From contig NZ_JAUCDY010000009.1 of assembly GCF_030362935.1 (NCBI RefSeq), forward strand, positions 1 through 64,000: 64,000 nt of DNA, read 5' to 3'. A model generated the notes under the pieces. The model was not told the origin of the DNA. It worked only from the letters and a program-made list of their open reading frames with translations, and made no database searches. The translations under genes were made by a program, and so were the position numbers. Source of the stretch: Thiopseudomonas acetoxidans (GTDB taxonomy: Bacteria > Pseudomonadota > Gammaproteobacteria > Pseudomonadales > Pseudomonadaceae). Of this stretch, positions 1 through 8,209 are shown piece after piece. Within the stretch, counting starts at the first letter, position 1; each line of letters begins with the position of its first letter.

Positions 1-27
1 GCCAGCAAGCACAACACCTGTGGGAAA

Positions 28-87
28 CCAGCTTCTGGACGAAGGTTAAGCCAAGACACCCTGCTGGAACCCAGCTTCTGGACGAAG
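28..87. repeat. Short tandem repeat, 43-bp period
   Basis: The 17-base string ccagcttctggacgaag occurs at 28-44 and again at 71-87, so two units with a 43-bp period lie just before the REP-like repeat. No coding sequence is convincing in 1-295. The unit may extend left beyond the window. Function unknown. Confidence 0.6.
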
Positions 88-105
88 TGCTAGAGAAGGG
101 CACCC

Positions 106-217
106 TGTGGGAGCGCATCTTATGCGCGAAGCGGACTTGAGGTACCCACATGAGCAACAGGATAAAACCAGTTGTGCCAGGTTCGGGCTCCAATCGCGCA
201 AGAGTTGCGCTCCTACA
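106..217. repeat. Paired REP-like hairpins (copy 1)
   Basis: A left hairpin (gcgcat-ctt-atgcgc) and a right hairpin (gcgcaa-gag-ttgcgc) sit in inverted orientation, with outer ends tgtgggagcgc and gcgctcctaca complementary to each other. This is the layout of a BIME, the paired REP unit scattered between genes in Pseudomonas. Near-identical outer parts recur at 6859-6947 and 10457-10545; the middle of this copy differs from those two. Confidence 0.75.
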
Positions 218-295
218 TGGAACTTGTGGCTTACGCGCTATTGCGTTCCTGTTATATTAGTGCCTATTAAAATCACAGAATATTTAGGCTGCTTT

Positions 296-1591
296 ATGCA
301 CGACTATGTCAGCTGGCTACGCCACTCCTCACCCTATATCAATGCCCACCGCGAGCGCACCTTTGTCATCATGCTGCCCGGTGAAGGCATAGCACACGCA
401 AACTTTACCCATATTCTGCACGACATAGTGTTGCTGCACAGCTTGGGTGTACGCATGGTTTTAGTTTATGGCGCACGCCCACAGATTGAGGCGCGCCTAA
501 AGGCGGCACAAATTGCATCCAACTACCACCACGCATTGCGCATTACCGACGCGCGCACACTGGCCTGCGTGATTGATGCGGCTGGACAGTTACGTACTTA
601 TTTAGAAGCCCAGCTGTCTGTCAATATGGCCGCCTCACCGATGCAGGGCGCTAAATTAAAAGTGGTTAGTGGCAATTTTGTTGCGGCTAAACCTTGCGGT
701 GTTATTGACGGTGTTGATTACCAGCATACCGGTGAAGTGCGCCGTGTCGATGCTGAAGGCATACAGGCGTTACTGGAGCAGCGCAACATCGTGCTACTGC
801 CCCACTTGGGCTATTCGCCCACCGGTGAAGTATTTAACCTTGCCTGTGAAGACGTAGCCACCCAAACCGCCATTAGCCTGAACGCCGACAAGCTTATTTT
901 GTTTACAGCTGAACAGGGCATACTGGACGAGCAACAGCAGCTAATCCGCGAGCTCAAGCTAGAGCAAGCGATTGAGCACGCCCAGCTATTTGAGCAACCC
1001 AATGTTTCGGCGTTGCAGGCGGCCATCTCTGCTTGCCAGCATAACGTGTCACGTAGCCACATTATCAGCTACCAGATTGACGGCGCTTTGCTCTCGGAAC
1101 TGTTTACCCGTGACGGTTGCGGCACTCTGGTTGATCACGGTCATTTTGAGCAAGTGCGCCAAGCCGGTGTTGAGGATATTGCTGGGTTAGCCGCACTGAT
1201 TCGTCCACTCGAAGAACAGCGCGTACTAGTCAGTCGCCCGCAGGATTTGCTGGCACAGGAGTATGCCAATTTTACCGTGATCGAGCGTGACGGCCTGATT
1301 ATCGCTTGTGCAGCTTTATACCCTTTTGTGGAAGAAAAAACAGCTGAGCTGGCTTGCTTAGCCGTGCATCCCGACTACCGTCACGGCGGTCGTGGCGATA
1401 CCCTGCTTGAGCACCTAGAAAACCAAGCTAAGCGTTTGAATTTAAATTCTTTATTTGTACTTACTACACGCACAGCGCATTGGTTTCAAGAGCGCGGTTT
1501 TGAGCCCTGCTCAATAGAGCAGCTACCACAACAAAAAGCGGCGCTGTATAACTACCAACGTAATTCTAAAGTCTTTAGAAAAAGCATTTAA
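296..1591 (+). CDS. argA: N-acetylglutamate synthase ArgA
   Basis: Transfers acetyl from acetyl-CoA to glutamate, the first step of arginine biosynthesis, in the cytoplasm. The 431-residue product has the classical two-domain build: an amino-acid-kinase-like domain (about residues 1-285, with VLVYGARPQIE near 60) that normally binds the feedback inhibitor arginine, and a C-terminal GNAT domain with the acetyl-CoA loop LAVHPDYRHGGRG near residue 360. The reading frame is open 63 codons upstream, but that part runs through the REP-like repeat. The ATG at 296 (MHDYVSWLRHSSPY) gives the usual family length, so I chose it. The gene stands alone; the downstream TRAP genes are unrelated. Confidence 0.93.
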   Translation: MHDYVSWLRHSSPYINAHRERTFVIMLPGEGIAHANFTHILHDIVLLHSLGVRMVLVYGARPQIEARLKAAQIASNYHHALRITDARTLACVIDAAGQLRTYLEAQLSVNMAASPMQGAKLKVVSGNFVAAKPCGVIDGVDYQHTGEVRRVDAEGIQALLEQRNIVLLPHLGYSPTGEVFNLACEDVATQTAISLNADKLILFTAEQGILDEQQQLIRELKLEQAIEHAQLFEQPNVSALQAAISACQHNVSRSHIISYQIDGALLSELFTRDGCGTLVDHGHFEQVRQAGVEDIAGLAALIRPLEEQRVLVSRPQDLLAQEYANFTVIERDGLIIACAALYPFVEEKTAELACLAVHPDYRHGGRGDTLLEHLENQAKRLNLNSLFVLTTRTAHWFQERGFEPCSIEQLPQQKAALYNYQRNSKVFRKSI

Positions 1592-1768
1592 AGGTTTTAT
1601 TCTGGTGGCTAGATGGGGTATAAACTAACCATGTGGTATTTTTGACGCACTTAGCGCGCCGAAGCCACCTCGCAATGCAGTACTTCATTCCCCTTGTAAC
1701 CGAGCAAAGCGTGTTACGTAAAACCAATGTTTCACGTAACGTCACAAGCTAACCTCAGGAGAAAAAAC

Positions 1769-2740
1769 ATGTATAAAAAAACCCTAGCGGTGGCCTTCTC
1801 AGCGGCACTAGCCAGCACTGCCCTAACCGGTGTTGCTCAAGCTGAAGACAATTACGTCACCATCGGTACAGGCGGTCAAACCGGCGTTTACTATGTAGTC
1901 GGCCAATCCATTTGCCGTTTTGTTAACCGCGACACCAAAACCCATAACATCAAATGTAACGCACCGGCCAGTGGCGGCGGTGTAGCTAACGTCAATGGTA
2001 TTCGCAGTGGTGAATTTAACTTTGGCGTGATGCAATCCGATCACCAATACAAGGCAATGGAAGGTTTAGCACCTTTTGCTGCTGAAGGTAAAATGGAGGA
2101 CATACGTGCGTTATTCTCCGTACAGGGCGAAGTGTTCACCGTATTGGCGCGCCGTGATGCCAATATCGCTAAACTCGACGACTTAAAAGGTAAGCGCGTT
2201 AATATCGGTAACCCAGGCTCTGGTCAGCGTGACACGCTGGAAGAAATCATGGAGAAGAAAGGCTGGGAAAAGTCGGTTTTCTCATTGGCTGCTGAACTAA
2301 AACCAGCCGAGCAAGCCAGCGCACTTAACGATAACAACATCGATGCAATGACCTATTTTGTGGGTCACCCTAACGGCTCTATTCAAGAAGCCACTACTAC
2401 TGTTGACGCTGTTTTTGTTCCTATTGAAGGTCCTGAAATTGATGCGCTACTGGCAGAAAAAAGCTACTACACCAAGGCGCAAATTCCAGGTGGCATGTAC
2501 AAAGGTAATGACAAACCAACGGCTTCTATCGGTGGTAAAGCGGTACTATCCACCAGCGCTAAAATTAGCCCAGATGTGGTTTATCAGGTAGTTAAGTCTG
2601 TGTTTGACAACCTTGACCGCTTCAAGAAAATCCACCCTGCATTCAATGACTTGGATGAGAAAGAAATGATTAAGGCGGGGCTTTCTGCCCCTCTACACGA
2701 AGGCGCTATTCGTTACTATAAAGAACGCGGCTGGATGTAA
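1769..2740 (+). CDS. TAXI-family TRAP transporter solute-binding protein
   Basis: Periplasmic binding protein that delivers a small carboxylate-type substrate to a sodium-coupled TRAP permease. It starts with a typical signal peptide (MYKKTLAVAFSAALAS, cleavage likely after VAQA) followed by the TAXI hallmark IGTGGQTGVYY. The 323-residue length fits the family. I chose the ATG at 1769 because it has an aggag ribosome site 8-9 bases upstream; an earlier in-frame ATG lacks one and would spoil the signal peptide. The permease gene follows 67 bases downstream. TAXI proteins have been linked to glutamate, alpha-ketoglutarate and other acids, so the substrate cannot be told from sequence alone. Confidence 0.92.
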   Translation: MYKKTLAVAFSAALASTALTGVAQAEDNYVTIGTGGQTGVYYVVGQSICRFVNRDTKTHNIKCNAPASGGGVANVNGIRSGEFNFGVMQSDHQYKAMEGLAPFAAEGKMEDIRALFSVQGEVFTVLARRDANIAKLDDLKGKRVNIGNPGSGQRDTLEEIMEKKGWEKSVFSLAAELKPAEQASALNDNNIDAMTYFVGHPNGSIQEATTTVDAVFVPIEGPEIDALLAEKSYYTKAQIPGGMYKGNDKPTASIGGKAVLSTSAKISPDVVYQVVKSVFDNLDRFKKIHPAFNDLDEKEMIKAGLSAPLHEGAIRYYKERGWM

Positions 2741-2753
2741 TTCGCATAACCGG

Positions 2754-2783
2754 ACGGCTTCTTTAATTGATTAGAGAAGCCGT
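2754..2783 (+). terminator. Hairpin between TRAP genes, likely attenuator
   Basis: A perfect 9-bp stem (acggcttct / agaagccgt) with a 12-base loop is followed by tctttcattt. It lies between the binding-protein gene and its permease, where a partly effective terminator or mRNA-stabilising hairpin commonly lets the binding protein be made in excess. Confidence 0.6.
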
Positions 2784-2807
2784 TCTTTCATTTCCAAGGT
2801 GGTAAAT

Positions 2808-5387
2808 ATGTCTAGCACTGAGCATATTAGCGCAGAAGAATTAATTGCGCAGGAATCAGGCGCTCGCTCTCCCCAAGGCTTAATGAGCATTCTCATTGCA
2901 GCAATTGCCTTAAGTTGGTCTTTGTTTCAATTATGGATCGCCTCACCTTTGCCCTTTATTTTTAAATGGGCTGTGCTAAACGACACCGAAACACGTTCCA
3001 TCCATTTATCCTTTGCACTGCTGTTAGCTTTTTTGGCCTATCCGGCTTTTAAACGATCGCCTCGGCATTACATCCCCATCACCGACATCGCTCTGGCATT
3101 GCTAGCGTTAGCCAGTGCGGCCTATTTATTTGTTTTTTATCAACACCTTGCTTTACGTCCCGGCACTTTAACAACAGCCGACTTTGCGGTTGCTTGCTTG
3201 GGTATTCCTTTACTGCTTGAGGCTACTCGGCGCACCTTAGGTCCGCCCTTAGCTATTATTGCGCTGCTCTTTCTAATATACAGCGTGGCTGGCCCCTATA
3301 TGCCTGACATGCTTGCCCACCGCGGTGTTAGCTTAAAAGCCTTAGCCAATCACCAGTGGATTACTACCGAAGGCGTGTTCGGTATCGCGCTGGGCGTATC
3401 TACCAGTTTTGTGTTTTTGTTTGTTCTGTTTGGCGCACTATTAGAGCGCGCGGGTGCAGGCAACTACTTTATTCAGCTCGCCTTCAGCTTGTTGGGACAT
3501 ATGCGCGGCGGACCAGCCAAGGCCGCCGTGGTAGCCTCAGCGCTAACCGGCATGATCTCAGGCTCATCCATTGCCAACGTTGTCACCACCGGTACCTTTA
3601 CCATTCCGATGATGAAAAAAGTGGGTTTTTCTTCGGAAAAAGCAGGTGCGGTTGAGGTGACTTCTTCGGTTAACGGGCAGATCATGCCGCCGGTAATGGG
3701 CGCAGCCGCTTTTTTAATGGTCGAATATGTCGGCATTTCTTATGTTGAGATTATCAAACACGCTTTTTTACCCGCCGCCATTTCCTATATCGCGCTGCTA
3801 TATATCGTACATTTGGAAGCTTTAAAGCTGGGTATGCAGCCCATTGGCGCGGTTGAGCATAAACCTTGGCTCAAACGTCTAACGGGTTTTGCTTTTGGCG
3901 CTATGTTAATTTCTGGTGTATCCCTAGCCGTTTATTATGGTTTAGGCTGGCTCAAGCCTATGCTGGGCGACTATGCTCTTTTAGTTATTTGCCTCATGCT
4001 TACGTTGTGTTATCTGGGCTTATTAAAAGTTGCCGCCAGTCGCCAGCCGCTGCCAATTGAAGATCCAGACAAGCCCATTGAAACCTTGCCTGATACCCGC
4101 ACAGTGCTGCTATCTGGCTTGCACTTTATTTTACCGGTCGTGGTACTGGTTTGGTGCCTAATGGTTGAGCGCCTATCTCCCGGTTTATCCGCCTTCTGGG
4201 GCAGTGTGATGCTGATTGGCATTCTGCTCACCCAACGTCCTATTCTGTGTTGGATGCGTGGCAACCTTAGCGAAGTAAAAAACGCCACCCGCGATGGTGC
4301 TGTGGATCTGCGTGAAGGTTTGATTACCGGTGCGCGCAATATGATCGGCATAGGCATTGCCACCGCCACTGCGGGCGTTATTGTCGGCGCGGTATCGCAA
4401 ACCGGAGTGGGTCTGGTACTGGCTGACTTGGTCGAGTTTTTGTCGATGGGCAACCTGCTGTTGATGCTAATTTTAACCGCTGTATTTAGCCTGATTCTGG
4501 GGATGGGCTTGCCGACCACTGCTAACTATATTGTGGTGTCCAGCTTACTTGCGCCGGTCATTGTGGCGTTAGGGCAACAAAGCGGTTTAATTGTGCCATT
4601 AATCGCTGTGCATCTATTTGTATTTTATTTTGGCATCATGGCCGACGTGACCCCGCCGGTGGGTTTGGCTTCTTTTGCCGCTGCTGCAGTTTCCAAAGGC
4701 AGTCCGATAAAAACCGGGATGCAAGCTTTTTACTACAGCCTGCGCACAGCCGCGTTGCCGTTTCTGTTTATCTTTAACACGGATTTACTGCTGATTAATG
4801 TCGACTGGCTACACGGCATCATTATTTTCATCGTAGCGACCGGTGCGATGCTGATTTTTGCTGCCGGTACTCAAGGCTGGCTCGTGACGCGCAGCCGTTG
4901 GTACGAAAGTATTTTGCTGCTAGTCGTTGCCTTTACGCTATTCAGACCGGGTTTTTGGTTGGATATGGTGGATGACCCCTATCAGGATTTGAATCGCCAG
5001 ACCTTTGTTGAAAGCATCGGCACGCTTACACCCGGCACCCAGCTACGCTTGCGTATTAAGGGCGAAGACTACATTGGTAATGAGAAAAGCTTTGTTGTAC
5101 TGCTCCCCGTTCCTAATGAGGGCGATGGCGAGCAACGCTTAGCTGAAATGGGCTTAGAGGTCATCTATGAGGGTGATAAGCTGATTATTGATAACGTCGC
5201 CTTTGCTAGCCCTGCCGCTAAAATCGGTCTTGAGTTTGACCAAGAAATCGTGAGTGCACGCATCCCCAGCGAAAGAGTCCCTAAAGAAGTGATGTGGCTA
5301 CCGGGACTGGCGTTATTTATGCTCATCTATTGGCTACAGCGCAGGCGCGCACCCCGCCTAAAAGTTGCTGAGGCCGTTACTCAATAA
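2808..5387 (+). CDS. TRAP transporter permease, fused DctQM type with DUF3394
   Basis: Inner-membrane permease of the TAXI-TRAP system, pairing with the binding protein encoded just upstream. The 859-residue protein carries an N-terminal DctQ-like four-helix region (about residues 25-170), a long DctM-like membrane region with conserved segments SGSSIANVVTTGTF and NGQIMPPVMGAAAF (near 250-305) and ILGMGLPTTANYI (near 565), and a soluble C-terminal domain before a last helix that fits DUF3394. Such fused QM permeases are standard for TAXI systems. The ATG at 2808 has aaggtgg upstream; a GTG 9 bases earlier is a weaker choice. A terminator hairpin follows the stop. Confidence 0.93.
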   Translation: MSSTEHISAEELIAQESGARSPQGLMSILIAAIALSWSLFQLWIASPLPFIFKWAVLNDTETRSIHLSFALLLAFLAYPAFKRSPRHYIPITDIALALLALASAAYLFVFYQHLALRPGTLTTADFAVACLGIPLLLEATRRTLGPPLAIIALLFLIYSVAGPYMPDMLAHRGVSLKALANHQWITTEGVFGIALGVSTSFVFLFVLFGALLERAGAGNYFIQLAFSLLGHMRGGPAKAAVVASALTGMISGSSIANVVTTGTFTIPMMKKVGFSSEKAGAVEVTSSVNGQIMPPVMGAAAFLMVEYVGISYVEIIKHAFLPAAISYIALLYIVHLEALKLGMQPIGAVEHKPWLKRLTGFAFGAMLISGVSLAVYYGLGWLKPMLGDYALLVICLMLTLCYLGLLKVAASRQPLPIEDPDKPIETLPDTRTVLLSGLHFILPVVVLVWCLMVERLSPGLSAFWGSVMLIGILLTQRPILCWMRGNLSEVKNATRDGAVDLREGLITGARNMIGIGIATATAGVIVGAVSQTGVGLVLADLVEFLSMGNLLLMLILTAVFSLILGMGLPTTANYIVVSSLLAPVIVALGQQSGLIVPLIAVHLFVFYFGIMADVTPPVGLASFAAAAVSKGSPIKTGMQAFYYSLRTAALPFLFIFNTDLLLINVDWLHGIIIFIVATGAMLIFAAGTQGWLVTRSRWYESILLLVVAFTLFRPGFWLDMVDDPYQDLNRQTFVESIGTLTPGTQLRLRIKGEDYIGNEKSFVVLLPVPNEGDGEQRLAEMGLEVIYEGDKLIIDNVAFASPAAKIGLEFDQEIVSARIPSERVPKEVMWLPGLALFMLIYWLQRRRAPRLKVAEAVTQ

Positions 5388-5390
5388 AGC

Positions 5391-5410
5391 AGGGCTCTTA
5401 CAGAGCCCTT
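5391..5410 (+). terminator. Terminator hairpin after TRAP operon
   Basis: Stem agggctc / gagccct with a short loop begins four bases after the permease stop codon and is followed by a T-containing stretch (ttgttgg). It is a plausible rho-independent terminator, though the T-run is weak. Confidence 0.6.
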
Positions 5411-5430
5411 GTTGGAGCGGACTTAGCTCT

Positions 5431-5564
5431 TGTAGAAGCGCAACTTTTGCGCGATTATAATTTTCCGGCGGTTTTTGAGTTGGTTTTTGGCTCGCATCGT
5501 GCAGAAGTTAGGTTCCAACAGATTTGTACAGGCACGATTTTGTAGGAGCGCAACTTTTGCGCGA
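5431..5564. repeat. Two REP-like hairpins
   Basis: Two copies of a 24-base unit at 5431-5454 and 5541-5564, in the same orientation, differ at one base. Each holds the perfect stem gcgcaa-ctt-ttgcgc. They fill most of the gap between the convergent TRAP operon and phnA-like gene, the usual place for REP elements. The unit is related to the hairpins at 106, 6859 and 10457. Confidence 0.75.
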
Positions 5565-5635
5565 TTGGACTTTCTGGCAACACCTAAACCAGCTTTATAA
5601 TCCACCTCATCCTGCAGCCGCGCTCCAACAGGTAC

Positions 5636-5971
5636 TTACGCCTTTTTCATAAAGCAGGACTTGAGCATCAGCTTCTGCCCATCCACACGGCAATCCACAT
5701 CATGATCACCTTCAACCAACTTGATATTGGTGATACGCGTACCCATTTTGACCACCATCGAACTGCCTTTGACCTTCAAATCTTTAATCAATGTAACCGT
5801 ATCGCCATCTTCTAAAGGCGTACCGTGGGCATCACGAAACTTGGGCTTATCCTCAGCTTCGGTATCTTCCTGCATGGGCCATTCATGACCACAGGTAGCA
5901 CACACATAGTTGTGCATATCAGGATAGGTAATTTCTTCAGCACAGGCTGGGCAAGGTGGGAACTCAGACAT
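5636..5971 (-). CDS. PhnA/YjdM-family zinc-ribbon protein
   Basis: Small cytoplasmic protein of 111 residues. An N-terminal zinc ribbon is formed by two Cys pairs (CPAC near residue 7 and CATCGHEW near 26), followed by the conserved PhnA domain with DGDTVTLIKDLKVKGS and ending in SCFMKK. The family is often named alkylphosphonate utilisation protein PhnA, but the E. coli homologue YjdM is not needed for phosphonate use and its role is unclear. The start used has ggag seven bases upstream on the minus strand; an ATG 20 codons further up has none. No phosphonate genes are nearby. Confidence 0.88.
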   Translation of the reverse strand: MSEFPPCPACAEEITYPDMHNYVCATCGHEWPMQEDTEAEDKPKFRDAHGTPLEDGDTVTLIKDLKVKGSSMVVKMGTRITNIKLVEGDHDVDCRVDGQKLMLKSCFMKKA

Positions 5972-6065
5972 TGAACACTCCATGACAGTAAGAATAATAA
6001 TTTGCGCGCAATGGTAACAGAAACGCCCCACCCAGGCAGCGCAGCTAGCGCTAAGGCCTATAAGC

Positions 6066-6782
6066 TCAAATCAAAGGGCGCTGATTCAGCAATTTACGGC
6101 GCTCACGCCAGTCTGGAAGAAACTTATCCATAAAACCAACAAAGCGATGGTTATGACTAGGTTCAAGCAGGTGCGCCAACTCGTGCACCACCACGTATTC
6201 CAAACAAGGATAGGGTTTTTTGACCAATTCAACATTCAACCAAATACGCTTGGCGTTAATGTTACAGGTGCCCCAGCGGGTTTTCATTTGCTTACTGCGC
6301 CATTCATTAACCGCCACGGCCATGCACGGCTGCCATTTTTCTAGCAGCGCCGGGACTGCTTGCTCAAGTTGCTGCCGATAAAAGGCCTGCATCACCTTAG
6401 CTTTGTTAGCCGTATCTGTGTCCGGGCGGACCCGTAATTGCAGGCGGTTGCCCTGCTTCAATAGCACTTGATGCTTACCCTGCTGTTCTATCAGCTCGAG
6501 TTGATAAGGGTTACCCCACAAATAATGCTGCTCGCCGCTGACCCATTGCAGCTCGATTGGTTGTGGGCGACGTAAGAAATTCTGTTGGTGTTTTATGATC
6601 CAGTCAGTGCGCGCTTCAAGCATATGAGCAATCGCAGAATCACTGGCATGGTGCGGCACTATCACCTGCACAGCCCCATTAGGCGGCAATACTTGAATAC
6701 GCATGTGCTTAACCGCTCTGCGCTTTAGTTGATATTCAATAGTGCCGAATCTGTGCTGCATCCTAACTTTACTCTTGTACAA
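6066..6782 (-). CDS. SprT/YgjP-like zinc metallopeptidase (DUF45)
   Basis: Predicted zinc-dependent peptidase of about 238 residues. The catalytic signature HELAHLLEPSH lies near residue 195, followed by a third ligand region NHRFVGFMDKFLPDW, as in the YgjP/DUF45 family. The upstream half contains the family motif W.TRWGTCN. Substrates of these proteins are unknown. A second member of the family is encoded at 30412-31164 at the end of the type I R-M operon; this copy lies in ordinary chromosomal context. The start may be seven codons further in (MQHRFG). Confidence 0.85.
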   Translation of the reverse strand: MYKSKVRMQHRFGTIEYQLKRRAVKHMRIQVLPPNGAVQVIVPHHASDSAIAHMLEARTDWIIKHQQNFLRRPQPIELQWVSGEQHYLWGNPYQLELIEQQGKHQVLLKQGNRLQLRVRPDTDTANKAKVMQAFYRQQLEQAVPALLEKWQPCMAVAVNEWRSKQMKTRWGTCNINAKRIWLNVELVKKPYPCLEYVVVHELAHLLEPSHNHRFVGFMDKFLPDWRERRKLLNQRPLI

Positions 6783-6858
6783 GCCTAGTTCTTGGGTGAT
6801 AGCGGACTATAAGCCAGCTTGAGCGTTTAGGGAAAAACCAATCGCGTAAAACGCACAC

Positions 6859-6947
6859 TGTGGGAGCGCATCTTATGCGCGATGAGAGCATCAGCCAACT
6901 TAAATGCTGCCGGCAAATCCCATTCGCGCAAGAATTGCGCTCCCACA
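6859..6947. repeat. Paired REP-like hairpins (copy 2)
   Basis: Same paired inverted hairpins as at 106-217. This copy and the one at 10457-10545 agree through their whole length except for a few bases, including the spacer tgagagcatcagccaactta. High identity of the spacer suggests recent spread of one composite unit. Confidence 0.8.
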
Positions 6948-7010
6948 ACAGCTGTGCCAATCCACAACAGCTATGCCAATCCACAACAGCTATGCCAACC
7001 CACAACAGCA
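6942..7010. repeat. 19-bp tandem repeat
   Basis: Three full units of tccacaacagctatgccaa (first unit with two changes) plus a partial fourth follow head to tail directly after the REP-like element. The unit's start overlaps the REP end, so the array seems to have grown from the repeat's edge. The remaining bases up to the carbamate kinase gene hold no gene I can support. Confidence 0.8.
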
Positions 7011-7153
7011 TTTTCCTTAGACAGAAAACCTCAATAGCCCGCTGATTAATCCTGTACATATCTACACGCTGTGCCACAATATCGACAATTTTAAACTGGG
7101 CTCCCCGTGACAGGGTACCCTAGTTATCAGTGATTTTATTAAGGTGTATTTTT

Positions 7154-8062
7154 ATGTTAGTTGTTGCAGCATTGGGCGGAAATGCTCTATTACAGCGCGG
7201 TGAGCCCATGACAGCCGAGGTTCAGCGCAAAAATGTAAAACAAGCCGCGCAAGCGTTGGCGCAAATTATCAACGCCGGACACCAATTAATTATTACCCAT
7301 GGTAATGGCCCTCAGGTGGGTCTGCTGGCATTGCAGGGTGAAGCCTACAAGCCTGACGAATGCTATCCGCTTGATGTGCTCGGCGCAAAAACTGCCGGCA
7401 TGATCGGTTATTTCGTCGAACAAGAGTTAAAAAACACTCTGCAAAACAGCCGCCCTATCGCCACTTTGTTAACCCAAGTCGTGGTCGACTCCAATGATCC
7501 TGCGTTTACCACGCCCACCAAATACATCGGCCCGGTGTACTCTAAAGAAGAAGCGCACGAGCGCGCCGCCAAGCAAGGCTGGCAAATCGCACAAGATGGC
7601 GATAAATGGCGTCGCGTAGTTCCCTCGCCACAGCCGCTAGAAATTCCCGACCTGCAGGTACTAAAACTGCTCATCGAGCAAAATATTGTGGTGATCTGTA
7701 ACGGTGGTGGCGGTATTCCTGTAGTACGTCAAGCTGATAACAGCTTGCAGGGCATTGAGGCGGTGATCGACAAGGACCTTTCCAGTGCGTTTTTAGCTAA
7801 GCAAATAGGCGCGGATGCACTGTTGATTTTGACCGACGTTGAAGCGGTCTACCAAGACTTTGGCACGCCGCAAGCCAAGAAGCTAAGCAAGCTAACCGTA
7901 GCCGAAGCGCAATCCATGACCTTGCCTGCCGGTTCTATGGGGCCAAAAATCAGAGCCTGCGCCAGCTTTGCCGCCGCCGGTGGTTTTAGCGCCATCGGTC
8001 GCCTATCCGACGCCCTCGCCTTACTCGCTGGCGAAGCCGGTACGCATATTGCCGGTGAGTAG
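7154..8062 (+). CDS. arcC: Carbamate kinase
   Basis: Catalyses the reversible transfer of phosphate between carbamoyl phosphate and ADP, giving ATP at the end of the arginine deiminase pathway. The 302-residue length is typical. The amino-acid-kinase fold starts with AALGGNALLQRG and continues with THGNGPQVGLL (near residue 45), CNGGGGIPV (near 182) and the ATP-site segment TDVEAVYQDF (near 230); GSMGPKIRAC is near the C-terminus. I chose the ATG at 7154, with aagg about 10 bases upstream, over a GTG eight codons earlier. No arcA, arcB or arcD is adjacent, so this copy is an orphan. Confidence 0.93.
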   Translation: MLVVAALGGNALLQRGEPMTAEVQRKNVKQAAQALAQIINAGHQLIITHGNGPQVGLLALQGEAYKPDECYPLDVLGAKTAGMIGYFVEQELKNTLQNSRPIATLLTQVVVDSNDPAFTTPTKYIGPVYSKEEAHERAAKQGWQIAQDGDKWRRVVPSPQPLEIPDLQVLKLLIEQNIVVICNGGGGIPVVRQADNSLQGIEAVIDKDLSSAFLAKQIGADALLILTDVEAVYQDFGTPQAKKLSKLTVAEAQSMTLPAGSMGPKIRACASFAAAGGFSAIGRLSDALALLAGEAGTHIAGE

Positions 8063-8102
8063 TTTTCACCAGCAATAAAAATCGTTAGTGATTTAGAATA
8101 AA

Positions 8103-8134
8103 AAAGCGGTGCCTACAAGAAGTAGCACCGCTTT
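8103..8134 (-). terminator. Terminator of btuB
   Basis: A perfect 10-bp stem (aaagcggtgc / gcaccgcttt) is followed on the minus strand by a run of T, which fits a rho-independent terminator for the leftward btuB gene. It may also stop rightward transcription from arcC. Confidence 0.8.
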
Positions 8135-8209
8135 AAGCATACCTGCTTTTGAACGTCCTAGTCATAGTAGCATCCTTGCTACTTAAGGGGTTCTGGGTTT
8201 ATCTGCTGC

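Noticed and set aside
5636..5971. Phosphonate-degradation enzyme
   Set aside because: This is the YjdM-type PhnA, not phosphonoacetate hydrolase, and no phn genes are near.
7408..7674. Minus-strand frame inside carbamate kinase
   Set aside because: Antisense shadow of a well-conserved gene, with no ribosome site.
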